DNA of 43,162 nt from the NCBI GenBank assembly GCA_017555745.1, contig JAFZFU010000030.1, positions 1 to 43,162 on the forward strand. Reading direction: 5' to 3'. How positions within the stretch are numbered: position 1 is the stretch's first letter; every line of letters starts with the position of its first letter. A program made the position numbers and the translations under genes. This DNA comes from Bacteroidales bacterium (lineage in GTDB: Bacteria > Bacteroidota > Bacteroidia > Bacteroidales > P3). Under the pieces are notes generated by a model that saw only the letters and a program-made list of their open reading frames with translations, searched no databases and had not been told where the DNA came from. This document shows, in pieces, positions 16,277 through 24,578 of the stretch.

Positions 16277-16768
16277 TTATTTTTTCTTTTTTTCTACTAT
16301 TGTAAACTTGCGATTCTTTAAACTATCCAAACGAGAAGATATTTTGGATTGCAACTCTGTTGAATCCATCTCAACTATTGGAGGAAGGGCTATTATGACC
16401 TCGGCACACCAACGACCATCTTCTTTTATCATATCCAAACGACCATCTTTTTGTACCGTTATTGGAGTTGTTTTTTCGTAACTAACCACCGCTGTGGTAT
16501 CACTTAATATATCTACACTCAATATCTCTATAGTAGCAGGTGTATTAGATTTAATGTAGTTGGTATCTACTTTGGGCATTAAGTAATTTATAAATACATC
16601 TAATGTTTTTTCGCATGTTTCGGCACTTGCGTATGGGCGAGCATCATCTATGCGGTAGTTGCCCATGGCATCAAGATAATTGTATGCGACTTCCTCTATT
16701 TCTTTTTTCTCAGTAACACATGCGACACAGAGAACAGAAACTGCTATCAATAATAAATTTTTCTTCAT
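16277..16768 (-). CDS. Putative lipoprotein, possibly NTF2-like (DUF4878-like)
   Basis: A 163-residue protein with a signal peptide MKKNLLLIAVSVLCVAC and lipobox Cys at 17. The mature part runs IEEVAYNYLDAMGNYRIDDARPYAS, and later VVSYEKTTPITVQK, MIKEDGRWCAEV. This is the look of NTF2-like domains of the DUF4878 type: an N-terminal helix with a slowly varying YLxAxxxxDxxxAxxYAS pattern and a final DGxW strand. The C-terminus is Lys-rich. Function is unknown. It lies 78 bp after the next gene upstream, with a terminator between. Confidence 0.7.
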   Translation of the reverse strand: MKKNLLLIAVSVLCVACVTEKKEIEEVAYNYLDAMGNYRIDDARPYASAETCEKTLDVFINYLMPKVDTNYIKSNTPATIEILSVDILSDTTAVVSYEKTTPITVQKDGRLDMIKEDGRWCAEVIIALPPIVEMDSTELQSKISSRLDSLKNRKFTIVEKKKK

Positions 16769-16790
16769 TTTATTAGATGTCTTTTTACAA

Positions 16791-16818
16791 AAGAGTCCGG
16801 AATTTTATCCGGACTCTT
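16791..16818. terminator. Terminator after the Ala/Glu/Val-rich lipoprotein gene
   Basis: An 11-bp perfect stem, AAGAGTCCGGA (16791-16801) with TCCGGACTCTT (16808-16818), has a 6-nt loop. On the minus strand it ends in CTCTTTTG. It lies 29 bp beyond the stop of the gene ending at 16847. Confidence 0.85.
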
Positions 16819-16846
16819 CATTAGGTTTATTTTCTATAGAATCTAA

Positions 16847-17224
16847 TTATTTAGTCATTCTACTTTCTAATTTATTTTTACCTTCTTCAATTTTTTTGTC
16901 TGTAGCTGATTTAACTTCACCTGCAACTGCACCTGCAACTTCTTTTCCTTTAGCGTCTAATTTGTTTTTAACTTCTTCTACTTTTTTGTCTTTTGCTGCT
17001 TGTTCTTCTGTTTTAACTACAGCAACTTCTTCTTTTTCTTCAGCAGGAGTTGTAGCTACGGTTTGTTGTTGAGCAGGAGCTTCAACTTGAGCTTCTTCTA
17101 CAACTTCTGTAGCTTGTTCTTCTACAACTTCTTCTTCAGCAGGAGTAGTGTTTGCATTACCGCAAGCAACTGCCAATGTCATAGACAATGCTATGAATCC
17201 AAATAATTTAAATGCTTTTTTCAT
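16847..17224 (-). CDS. Low-complexity Ala/Glu/Lys/Val-rich lipoprotein
   Basis: A 125-residue predicted lipoprotein: signal peptide with lipobox Cys at 21 (TLAVACGN). The mature part has two halves: an acidic one (about 24-75) made of EEEVVEEQATEVVEEAQVE-like runs, and a charged, Lys-rich helical one (about 76-125) with EVKNKLDAKGKEVAGAV and KKIEEGKNKLESR, which look like amphipathic helix repeats. It resembles late-embryogenesis-like or apolipoprotein-like helices rather than an enzyme. No function can be assigned. Regular codon choice and strong surrounding hairpins suggest good expression. It may be transcribed with the lipoprotein gene upstream by partial read-through. Confidence 0.75.
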   Translation of the reverse strand: MKKAFKLFGFIALSMTLAVACGNANTTPAEEEVVEEQATEVVEEAQVEAPAQQQTVATTPAEEKEEVAVVKTEEQAAKDKKVEEVKNKLDAKGKEVAGAVAGEVKSATDKKIEEGKNKLESRMTK

Positions 17225-17244
17225 TTCTAATTATGTTTTTAATT

Positions 17245-17290
17245 AAAAGAGAAGAACTCAATCTTCGTTTAGAATGAGTCCATCTCTTTT
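17245..17290. terminator. Terminator/attenuator between two lipoprotein genes
   Basis: On the minus strand a long stem joins AAAAGAGA (17290-17283) with TCTCTTTT (17252-17245), with ACTCATTCT/AAGATTGAGT pairing inside. It lies 19 bp after the stop of the gene ending at 17309. The next gene has no obvious promoter, so leaky termination may lower its expression. Confidence 0.8.
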
Positions 17291-17308
17291 GTTTATTTTA
17301 TTACCAAA

Positions 17309-17953
17309 TTATTTTTTTAAAGATTTTCCGCTTACTGCTTGCAAAGCAATTTTTGTAGCATCAAATACCATAGTTGAAGAAGTAGCTTGTTCTATTTGAG
17401 TGAAATCAATCATCATATAGCCTTCATATTCACCTTCACCAGGAGTCATGATTGATTCAAGTTCAAACATTACAGCATTAACTTTTACGCTCATTGTAGC
17501 AGCTGTAGCATCGAATTCAGTTACGTTAACAGTAGCAGATTTTGCCCACCAGTCACCGCATGGTGAATTGCTCATATACCAAGTTTTTGCAGCATAGTAT
17601 TCAATCCAACCACCATTAGACAATTGAGCACTATTGCTAGGATCTGCTGTAACTTCAGCTGTTCCTAATGTTGTAGCTACAGCTACTTCTGCTTTTGGAT
17701 ATGTATCTTCAGCAGAAGGATCTTGATAGTTGTAAGCTGTAAGTATAGCCATACCATAAGTAGAATAATCCAAACCTTCAGTTGCTAAAGCATCCCAAGA
17801 TTCGCTTCCGAAAGTTACTTTAATACCCGGAGTTACTTCTGTAGGAGGATTAGTACCTGGATCTGTTGTATCATCTCCTTCGTCACCACAAGAAACGAAT
17901 GCCATACTTGTTGCAAGTAAAGCAATACCTAATAATTTAAAATACTTTGTCAT
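17309..17953 (-). CDS. Surface lipoprotein of unknown function
   Basis: A 214-residue predicted lipoprotein with lipobox Cys at 22 (AFVSCGDEGDD). The acidic GDEGDD right after the Cys matches the Bacteroidetes surface-export signal, so the protein is probably exposed on the cell surface. A Pro/Thr spacer (TTDPGTNPPTEVTPG) leads to a beta-rich domain from about residue 43. That domain has WDALATEGLDYSTYG, GGWIEYYAAKTWYM and VKVNAVMFELESIM, typical of small beta-sandwich proteins, and ends in a Lys pair. I do not recognise the family. It has its own strong promoter and a terminator, and leads the three-lipoprotein cluster. Confidence 0.82.
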   Translation of the reverse strand: MTKYFKLLGIALLATSMAFVSCGDEGDDTTDPGTNPPTEVTPGIKVTFGSESWDALATEGLDYSTYGMAILTAYNYQDPSAEDTYPKAEVAVATTLGTAEVTADPSNSAQLSNGGWIEYYAAKTWYMSNSPCGDWWAKSATVNVTEFDATAATMSVKVNAVMFELESIMTPGEGEYEGYMMIDFTQIEQATSSTMVFDATKIALQAVSGKSLKK

Positions 17954-18028
17954 TTTGTTTAGTTTTTAAGTTTATAAATGTATTTAATTAATGTGTTTTT
18001 AATTCAAACTCCTTTCGGAATTATGTTG

Positions 18029-18057
18029 CAAAAGTACAACTTTTTTTGAATATACAA
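18029..18057 (-). promoter_or_regulatory. Promoter of the surface lipoprotein gene
   Basis: On the minus strand TTG (18057-18055), 18 nt, then TACTTTTG (18036-18029). The leader is about 70 nt and contains AAGGAG near 18009-18014, too far from the start to be a ribosome site. Confidence 0.7.
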
Positions 18058-18116
18058 GCGTTTTTGGAAAAAAAATTATTACACTTTATTTCAACTATTA
18101 TATTACATATTGTATA

Positions 18117-19388
18117 TCAGTTGTTTTTAATATCAAGAGCATTGCGTATTCCACTACCCACAAGCATAAAAGCCAGCACAATTATCATTATAGCGAAGCC
18201 CGGAAGGAGGGCCAAATAAGCAGAATCGAGCAAAATATACCCATAATTTTCTTTTACCATCGTTCCCCACGAAGGCATAGGGGGCTGCACACCTATACCC
18301 AAAAAACTAAGCCCCGCTTCGAGCAATATGGCCGAGGCAAAATTAGAAGCCGCTATAACAATCACAGCGCCCCATATATTGGGAAGTATATGGTGAGTAA
18401 TAGTTCGAAAGGTGGTAAATCCCAACGCCTTCGAAGCTTCTACATATTCTTTCTCGCGTATGCTTAACACTTGTCCGCGCACCACACGTGCCACATCAAC
18501 CCACATGGTAAGCCCCACCGCAACAAACACCTGCCAAAAGCCCTTGCCCAACACAAAGGTAATGGCTATAACGAGCAGCACGGTGGGTATACTCCACACC
18601 ACATTGATAAACCACATAATAAGGCTGTCCACCCATTTGCCATAATATGCAGCCACCGCACCAAGCAATATACCTATAAGCAAGGCTATGGCAATGGCTA
18701 TAAAACCCACCGAAAGGCTTACACGGCTGCCAAGCATTATCTGGCTAAGGACATCGCGTCCGTAGCGGTCGGTGCCAAGATAAAATGTACGCAGTGGCAG
18801 GTTGTTTTTTTCCACCATGGTTTGTAATTCTTTTATGGTTTTGGTGTGGGTGTGTCCATCAATTGTAGTGAAGGTTACCGCATCATTGTCGGCCACTATA
18901 GGCACATCGGTATCCAAAGCGTATGCCACATCGGCCAAATGGAAAAATTTCTTTTCGCCATCGTTTGGCACCGACCCCGTATAGGTTTCCACCTCCACGC
19001 TGTCGGCCTCGAAACTATAATCATATATAGGATAAGCGTAATACGACAACTTTTTGCCATAAAGCATTGTTTCAAAAAAGTTGACACTCTCGTGCACCTC
19101 GTTTTTTTCCACATACAAAAAACGTGCTTTGCTCATAGGCTTTTGCACCGCAAGTTCTAAATACTGCTGGTTGCAATATGGAGTACTATCAAGGGTAATG
19201 GTATAGCCAAGCACAGCCATAAGTGCAAACAACACTATCACCACAAGGCTGGCCACAGCCATTTTGTCTTTCTTAAAACGTTTCCATACCAAAGCATTGA
19301 GAGATGTTCCTACGCTGTCCCAATCCTTTTTCAGAAACGAAAACCGACACCATTTCTTTTTATTTTCCACCACTTTATTACCTTTCAT
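18117..19388 (-). CDS. OppC/DppC-type ABC transporter permease
   Basis: A 423-residue inner-membrane permease of the oligopeptide/nickel ABC class. A short cytosolic N-terminus and TM1 (about 42-65) are followed by an unusually long loop of about 130 residues before TYLGTDRYGRDVLSQIMLGSR, which begins the transport core. Five further membrane segments carry the EAA motif EYVEASKALGFTTF (about 318-331), the contact site for the ATPase. The C-terminus has SFLGIGVQPPMPSWG, the family hallmark. The long loop distinguishes Bacteroidetes OppC-like proteins from the roughly 300-residue enterobacterial ones. No OppB, ATPase or binding-protein gene lies beside it, so partners must be encoded elsewhere. 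Confidence 0.92.
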   Translation of the reverse strand: MKGNKVVENKKKWCRFSFLKKDWDSVGTSLNALVWKRFKKDKMAVASLVVIVLFALMAVLGYTITLDSTPYCNQQYLELAVQKPMSKARFLYVEKNEVHESVNFFETMLYGKKLSYYAYPIYDYSFEADSVEVETYTGSVPNDGEKKFFHLADVAYALDTDVPIVADNDAVTFTTIDGHTHTKTIKELQTMVEKNNLPLRTFYLGTDRYGRDVLSQIMLGSRVSLSVGFIAIAIALLIGILLGAVAAYYGKWVDSLIMWFINVVWSIPTVLLVIAITFVLGKGFWQVFVAVGLTMWVDVARVVRGQVLSIREKEYVEASKALGFTTFRTITHHILPNIWGAVIVIAASNFASAILLEAGLSFLGIGVQPPMPSWGTMVKENYGYILLDSAYLALLPGFAIMIIVLAFMLVGSGIRNALDIKNN

Positions 19389-19474
19389 AATAGCAAAGAG
19401 ACGTTTTTATGTAAGCTATCCAACTTTAGCTTTTAGCCATTGGCTTTTGGCTTAGCCGACACAAATTACTTAAA

Positions 19475-19521
19475 AAGACTACGAGACGTGCAGTCGGGCA
19501 GACTTATACTCTCGTAGTCTT
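19475..19521. terminator. purL terminator with a 12-bp stem
   Basis: AAGACTACGAGA (19475-19486) pairs perfectly with TCTCGTAGTCTT (19510-19521) around a 23-nt loop, followed on the minus strand by TTTTTA. It lies 33 bp after the purL stop. The stem word AAGACTACGAG is the same as that opening the 3'-flanking repeats of mfd and the DUF4143 gene. Confidence 0.85.
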
Positions 19522-19553
19522 ATAGATTTATTGTTTAATAATCGAACACGTTT

Positions 19554-22500
19554 CTATTTAAAATATTCTACTCCGCTTTCGAATATCAATTGGTTTTGAT
19601 TACCATAGATGTTTATAGCCACGGCGTTGCCTATACGTTCGCTATGAGCCATCTTGCCAAACACTCTGCCGTCGGGCGAGGTGATCCCCTCTATAGCCAA
19701 ATAGGAACCATTCATATTGTACATATCGTCCATAGTGGGTTTACCATCAAGGTCTACGTATTGAGTAGCCACTTGTCCGTTGGCAAACAATTTATCCAAC
19801 CATTGTTTAGGAGCCACAAAGCGACCTTCGCCATGCGAGATAGGCACAGTGTATACTCCGCCAAGTTGTGCTTTGCTCATCCAAGGCGACATATTGCTTA
19901 CCACCTTGGTGTATGCCATCTTGCTTTGGTGACGACCAATGGTATTCATAGTCAATGTTGGCGAATCGGCTGTTTGAGGCAATATTTCGCCGTGAGGCAA
20001 CAATCCCAATTTAATAAGTGCCTGAAAACCATTACATATACCCAACATAAGACCATCGCGTTGTTTCAATAGGTTCATTACCGCGTCGGTAACTTTTGGG
20101 TTGCGGAACACCGAAGTAATAAATTTAGCACTGCCGTCGGGTTCGTCGCCACCGCTGAAACCTCCAGGTATCATTACTATCTGTGCATTATTGATAGCCT
20201 TTACAAAGTCGTCTACCGATTCGCGGATATCCTGTTCGTTTTGGTTGCGGAATACCACCAATTCGGTATCGGCACCGGCACGGCGGAATGCACGCATCGA
20301 GTCGTATTCGCAGTTGGTACCCGGAAATACAGGTATAAATACTTTGGGTTTGGCCACTTTGTGTTTGCACACATAAATGTCTTTTGCCTCAAATATAGGA
20401 GTATCTATATGTGTTTCCACATTAGATGTAGTGGTTGGGAACACTTCTTCCAACTTGTTTACCCATGCTTCCAAAGCCTCGTCAATCGAAACGGTGGTAT
20501 TCTTGTATGTAAACATATTGTTGTCTACCACGTTTGCTATAACCTTAACGTCGAATCCCAATGCATTTACATCGACGGCTTCCACTTCCAATATTATGGC
20601 GCCATAATTTTTGGCGTATAATTCTTGTTCGGTCAAATCGTTACTCAAAGTTACACCCAACTTGTTACCGAAAGCCATCTTACTTACTGCTTCGATAGTA
20701 CCGCCAAAGCCAATGGCGTAGGCCGACAACACTTTCTTATTCAATATAGCTTGGTGTAGTTTTGCATACATTTCCATTGCTTGTTCGTATATAGGCATAT
20801 CGTATTCGTCTTTTGGTATATCCATACGCACCAATACGTTGCCTGCTTTCTTAAGTTCGGGAGTAACAATATTGTTTGAGCTTGTTACATCCACTGCAAA
20901 CGACACCAATGTAGGCGGAACATCTATCTCGTTGAAACTACCCGACATCGAGTCTTTGCCACCTATTGAAGGCAATCCCATCTTCATTTGAGCATTGTAG
21001 GCACCCAACAAAGCGCTGAAAGGTTGTCCCCAACGATATGGGTCTACGCCCAATTTCTTAAAGTATTCTTGGAAAGTAAGGCGTATCTTCGATGCATCGC
21101 CACCCGATGCCACTATCTTGGCCACCGACAACAATACTGCATATCCGGCACCATGATATGGGCTCCAAGTAGAAAGATATGGGTCGAAACCATAGCTCAT
21201 CATGGTTACGGTATCGGTAGCGCCTTCCAATACAGGCAATTTGGCTATCATGCTTTGTGTAGGGGTAAATTGATATTTACCGCCGTATGGCATAGTTACA
21301 GTGCCGGCACCTATACTGCTGTCAAACATTTCTACCAATCCTTTTTGCGAACATACGTTCAAATCGCTAAGTGTATCGAGCCACAATTGTTTTATATCCG
21401 AAGTATTCTTTGTTTCGGCAAAGTAGTTATTATCCTTCGAAGGCATATCCACTTTTACGTCCATTTCTTGGTGAGCACCATTGGTATCCAAGAAAGCACG
21501 CGAAAGGTTTACTATCTCTTTATCGCGCCATACAAGCACAAGGCGAGGCTCTTTTGTAACTTCGGCCACTACCACTGCTTCCAAATTTTCTTCTTTGGCA
21601 TATCCCAACATAGCGTCTACATCCTTTGGGTCTACCACTATAGCCATACGTTCTTGGCTTTCGGATATAGAAAGTTCGGTACCATCGAGGCCGGTATATT
21701 TTTTAGGAACTTTGTCTAAGTTTACACGCAAACCATCGGCAAGTTCGCCAATAGCCACCGACACTCCGCCTGCTCCAAAGTCGTTGCATTTCTTTATAAG
21801 TGTTGATACTTCTTCGCGACGGAACATACGTTGTATCTTACGTTCGGTAGGAGCATTGCCTTTTTGCACTTCGGCGCCGCATGTTGTCAACGATTCGGAA
21901 GTATGAGCTTTCGACGAGCCGCTGGCCCCTCCTACTCCATCACGGCCTGTGCGACCGCCCAAAAGGATAATAACATCTCCAGGATCGGAGCTTAAACGTT
22001 TAACGCATCTGCGAGGAGCAGCACCCATAACGGCACCTATCTCCATACGTTTTGCCACATAGTTGGGGTGATAAATCTCGTTTACCAAACCGGTGGCCAA
22101 ACCTATTTGGTTGCCGTAAGAGCTATAGCCGTGAGCAGCCACAGTTACTATTTTGCGTTGAGGCAACTTGCCTTCCATGGTTTTATCCATAGGCAAAGTG
22201 GGGTCGGCAGCACCTGTTACACGCATGGCTTGGTATACATACGAACGTCCCGAAAGGGGGTCGCGTATGGCACCGCCCAAGCAAGTGGCAGCACCTCCGA
22301 AAGGTTCTATCTCGGTAGGGTGATTATGTGTTTCGTTTTTAAAGCTGATAAGCCATTCTTCTTCCACTCCGTCGATGGTTACAGGCACTACTATGCTACA
22401 AGCATTAATCTCGTCCGACACTTCTTGGTCGTTTAGTTTGCCCATAGCTTTAAGGCGTTTGGCAGCCAAAGTACCCATATCCATAAGGCACACAAACTTA

Positions 22501-23306
22501 TCGTTGCGACCAACGTATTGGTCTTTGTGGTCGTTAAGATATTCTACAAAGGCTTTTTCGATAAGAGGTTTGTAATAGCCTTCGTCTAAGGTAATGTTTT
22601 TAAGTTCGGTGGCAAAAGTGGTGTGGCGACAGTGGTCGCTCCAATAAGTATCCAACACACGTATTTCGGTCATCGAAGGATTGCGTTTTTCTTCGTCTCT
22701 GAAATAGTTTTGGATATGTATAAAATCTTTAAATGTCATAGCCAACGAAAGCGAGTCGTAAAGTTTTTTCAACTCTGTTTCGGGCATATCCTTAAAGTCA
22801 TCTACTATAGCAACATCATCGGGGTCGTCGAACTTAGTTTCCAAAGTTTCGGGTTTCACCTCGCTTGTAAATCTCGAATCAACCGGATTGATACAATAAG
22901 CTTTTATATCTTCCTTTTGCTTATCGGTCAAAACAGCCGAAATAACGTATGTTACAGCGGTTTTTATTATAGGCGATTCCTCTTCGTTTAGTAGTTTTAC
23001 ACATTGTTCAGCCGAGTCGGCACGTTGGTCGAACTGACCGGGCAAAAACTCTACCGAAAACACAAAGTCGCCATCATTTTTTGGAAAATCTCCTTCGTAA
23101 ACATCGTCAACCGGTGGTTCCGAAAACACTGTTACCAATGCTTTGCGATATGTTTCCTCCGAAATATTTTCGATATCATACCTATTAAGTACTCTCACTT
23201 TATCAGCTTTGATATTCAAATAATTGTTCATTTCTTCGAACAACTCCTTTGCCTTAACGGCATAATCGGATTTCTTTTCTACGTAAATACGTCTTACTCC
23301 GTTCAT
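19554..23306 (-). CDS. purL: Phosphoribosylformylglycinamidine synthase PurL (large form)
   Basis: Fourth enzyme of de novo purine synthesis: FGAR + Gln + ATP gives FGAM. At 1250 residues it is the single-chain form containing the PurS-like N-terminus, two AIR-synthase-like halves and a C-terminal glutamine amidotransferase. Visible signatures are SDHCRHTTF (223-231), NETHNHPTEIEPFGGAATC near 327-345, LLGGRTGRDGVGGA near 452-465, the amidotransferase Cys in GICNGFQ near 1090, and the His/Glu pair in MAHSERIG near 1219. No frameshift or missing catalytic residue was seen. A full promoter and a leader of about 170 nt with possible pseudoknot precede it, and a strong hairpin follows. Confidence 0.98.
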   Translation of the reverse strand: MNGVRRIYVEKKSDYAVKAKELFEEMNNYLNIKADKVRVLNRYDIENISEETYRKALVTVFSEPPVDDVYEGDFPKNDGDFVFSVEFLPGQFDQRADSAEQCVKLLNEEESPIIKTAVTYVISAVLTDKQKEDIKAYCINPVDSRFTSEVKPETLETKFDDPDDVAIVDDFKDMPETELKKLYDSLSLAMTFKDFIHIQNYFRDEEKRNPSMTEIRVLDTYWSDHCRHTTFATELKNITLDEGYYKPLIEKAFVEYLNDHKDQYVGRNDKFVCLMDMGTLAAKRLKAMGKLNDQEVSDEINACSIVVPVTIDGVEEEWLISFKNETHNHPTEIEPFGGAATCLGGAIRDPLSGRSYVYQAMRVTGAADPTLPMDKTMEGKLPQRKIVTVAAHGYSSYGNQIGLATGLVNEIYHPNYVAKRMEIGAVMGAAPRRCVKRLSSDPGDVIILLGGRTGRDGVGGASGSSKAHTSESLTTCGAEVQKGNAPTERKIQRMFRREEVSTLIKKCNDFGAGGVSVAIGELADGLRVNLDKVPKKYTGLDGTELSISESQERMAIVVDPKDVDAMLGYAKEENLEAVVVAEVTKEPRLVLVWRDKEIVNLSRAFLDTNGAHQEMDVKVDMPSKDNNYFAETKNTSDIKQLWLDTLSDLNVCSQKGLVEMFDSSIGAGTVTMPYGGKYQFTPTQSMIAKLPVLEGATDTVTMMSYGFDPYLSTWSPYHGAGYAVLLSVAKIVASGGDASKIRLTFQEYFKKLGVDPYRWGQPFSALLGAYNAQMKMGLPSIGGKDSMSGSFNEIDVPPTLVSFAVDVTSSNNIVTPELKKAGNVLVRMDIPKDEYDMPIYEQAMEMYAKLHQAILNKKVLSAYAIGFGGTIEAVSKMAFGNKLGVTLSNDLTEQELYAKNYGAIILEVEAVDVNALGFDVKVIANVVDNNMFTYKNTTVSIDEALEAWVNKLEEVFPTTTSNVETHIDTPIFEAKDIYVCKHKVAKPKVFIPVFPGTNCEYDSMRAFRRAGADTELVVFRNQNEQDIRESVDDFVKAINNAQIVMIPGGFSGGDEPDGSAKFITSVFRNPKVTDAVMNLLKQRDGLMLGICNGFQALIKLGLLPHGEILPQTADSPTLTMNTIGRHQSKMAYTKVVSNMSPWMSKAQLGGVYTVPISHGEGRFVAPKQWLDKLFANGQVATQYVDLDGKPTMDDMYNMNGSYLAIEGITSPDGRVFGKMAHSERIGNAVAINIYGNQNQLIFESGVEYFK

Positions 23307-23342
23307 ATTATTTAGTATTTTATTTCTATCTTATTTTTAGTT

Positions 23343-23403
23343 TATCGGCCTACCCACAGGGCAAAAGACGACACCGATACGACAAAATAAATACATTTTG
23401 CCC
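23343..23403 (-). other. Possible pseudoknotted leader of purL
   Basis: Two interlocked pairings are visible in the 5' leader. TTTTGCCC (23396-23403) pairs with GGGCAAAA (23359-23366), and TATCGG (23343-23348) pairs with CCGATA (23374-23379). Each stem has one arm inside the other's loop, which is H-type pseudoknot topology, or two mutually exclusive stems. No known riboswitch was recognised. Confidence 0.35.
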
Positions 23404-23482
23404 ACTACCCGAAACCGCTAAAAGCAAACAAGCATTTAGTTGTCAAAACATTAGACAAAACCTATCCTATTCTATCAAAAAA

Positions 23483-23514
23483 CAAAGATAAGATTTTTTT
23501 GGTTAGTTTGCCAA
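23483..23514 (-). promoter_or_regulatory. Promoter of purL
   Basis: On the minus strand TTG (23514-23512), 21 nt, then TATCTTTG (23490-23483). The start of transcription would be near 23476, about 170 nt ahead of the purL ATG, which leaves room for leader control. Confidence 0.78.
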
Positions 23515-23723
23515 GTATTCGGCACTAAAATCACGAAAATATATCAAAAAATAGTTGATAACTATCTCTGCTTTCTTTTATCTATGTGATAAACAAGTTA
23601 GTGCAGTGGCAACCAATAACAGCCGATATGTTTATTATCTACCGGATATAAGATTGAAACACCCTACATAAAAAAGTTTATAACAGGTGGGGTAAAATGT
23701 ATTTTTACACCTGCAAAAGTATA

Positions 23724-23801
23724 TCCCAAAGCTTGGGATATTCGTCCCAAAGTTTGGGATATTCGTCCCAAAGCTTGGGATATTTATCCCAAAGTTTGGG
23801 A
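23724..23801. repeat. Tandem array of four palindromes, period 21 bp
   Basis: Four copies of TCCCAAAGYTTGGGA begin at 23724, 23745, 23766 and 23787, exactly 21 bp apart. Spacers are ATATTCG, ATATTCG and ATATTTA. The centre alternates: units 1 and 3 have GCTT, units 2 and 4 have GTTT, so there is also a 42-bp repeat. Each unit can form a hairpin of up to 9 bp. A 30-residue stretch of an 89-codon frame (SQSLGYS repeats) is the translation of the array, because 21 is a multiple of 3. It lies between purL's promoter and the sigma-factor operon. Confidence 0.9.
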
Positions 23802-23937
23802 TATAGAATTAGTGAGGGTAAAAATAAGTTTTATGGCGGAGGTAATAACCTTTTGAGGCAGACTTCCGGCACTTCAGCCCAACGGATTGCTTATCGCCAA
23901 TTTCCCTATAGCGGAAATCAAAACGCCCCGAAACAAA

Positions 23938-23980
23938 AAAAAAGAGAGCGACTACCCTTAGGGTAACATACTCTCTCTCA
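23938..23980. terminator. Terminator of the sigma/anti-sigma/Spy-like operon
   Basis: On the minus strand GAGAGAG, then a TTACCC/GGGTAG inner stem, then CTCTCTTTTTTTTTG. This is an intrinsic terminator shape with a long T-run, 45 bp beyond the stop codon at 24025. Confidence 0.88.
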
Positions 23981-24024
23981 CGTAACAAAACAAAAACATT
24001 AGGTTTATAACATTATTACATATT

Positions 24025-24546
24025 TCAATTGCCTCTTTTTTCGGATTTATCGTTTGTTGCTTTTTCTCTACGTTCTTCACGCATCTTTTTTTCAAACTCT
24101 TCGCGGTGTTCTCTGAACTTTTCTTTCATTTTCTTTTCGTATGACTTCATTTTCTCACGTTGTTCGGCCGTCAGTATCGAATCTATCTTCAGCTTTGCTC
24201 TGTACAAATTCTTCTCTTTTTCGGCTTCAAGCTCGGCTTTCATTTCTATCAGCGGAAAAAGTATCTCTGAATTATCGCCATCTTTTGCCAATAGTAATTC
24301 TATTGAGTTTTGGAGTTTATTCACATCTCTTCTGTGTTTTTCCATATATTCTCTGTTCTCTTTAGCAAGTTTGTGAAGAGCTTCACGCTGACTATCCGTA
24401 AGATTTGTAAGCATCGTTTCTATCTGCTCTTCGTATGGTTTAAACATATAATGGAAATCATCTTTAGATACTTTCTGGGCATTTAGCCGTCCTTCAAACA
24501 GAAATAAACAACATATTCCTACAATAATTAAAAAGTTTCTTTTCAT
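24025..24546 (-). CDS. Spy/CpxP-like periplasmic protein
   Basis: A 173-residue predicted secreted protein, mostly alpha-helical and strongly charged. The start MKRNFLIIVGICCLFLF is used because it begins a signal peptide; an in-frame TTG 9 codons upstream is less likely. Two LTxxQ-type motifs, the mark of the Spy/CpxP family, are seen: LTDSQREALHKL and LTAEQREKMKSY. Family members are periplasmic chaperones or envelope-stress sensors. The last 45 residues are rich in Arg, Lys and Glu. It is the third gene of the sigma-factor operon, 32 bp after the anti-sigma gene, which fits a role as target or feedback component of that envelope response. Confidence 0.82.
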   Translation of the reverse strand: MKRNFLIIVGICCLFLFEGRLNAQKVSKDDFHYMFKPYEEQIETMLTNLTDSQREALHKLAKENREYMEKHRRDVNKLQNSIELLLAKDGDNSEILFPLIEMKAELEAEKEKNLYRAKLKIDSILTAEQREKMKSYEKKMKEKFREHREEFEKKMREERREKATNDKSEKRGN

Positions 24547-24578
24547 GATAATAGAAGTATTTATGTTAGACAATTAAT

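Noticed and set aside
20988..21719. 243-codon frame antisense to purL
   Set aside because: Shadow of purL codon usage; no recognisable motif.
23724..23801. Possible CRISPR array
   Set aside because: Units are contiguous 15-bp palindromes with 6-7-nt near-identical spacers, and no cas genes are present. The 42250 array was rejected for the same reasons.
23697..23966. 89-codon frame with SQSLGYS repeats
   Set aside because: The repeats are the translation of a 21-bp palindrome array, and the rest of the frame shows no protein features.
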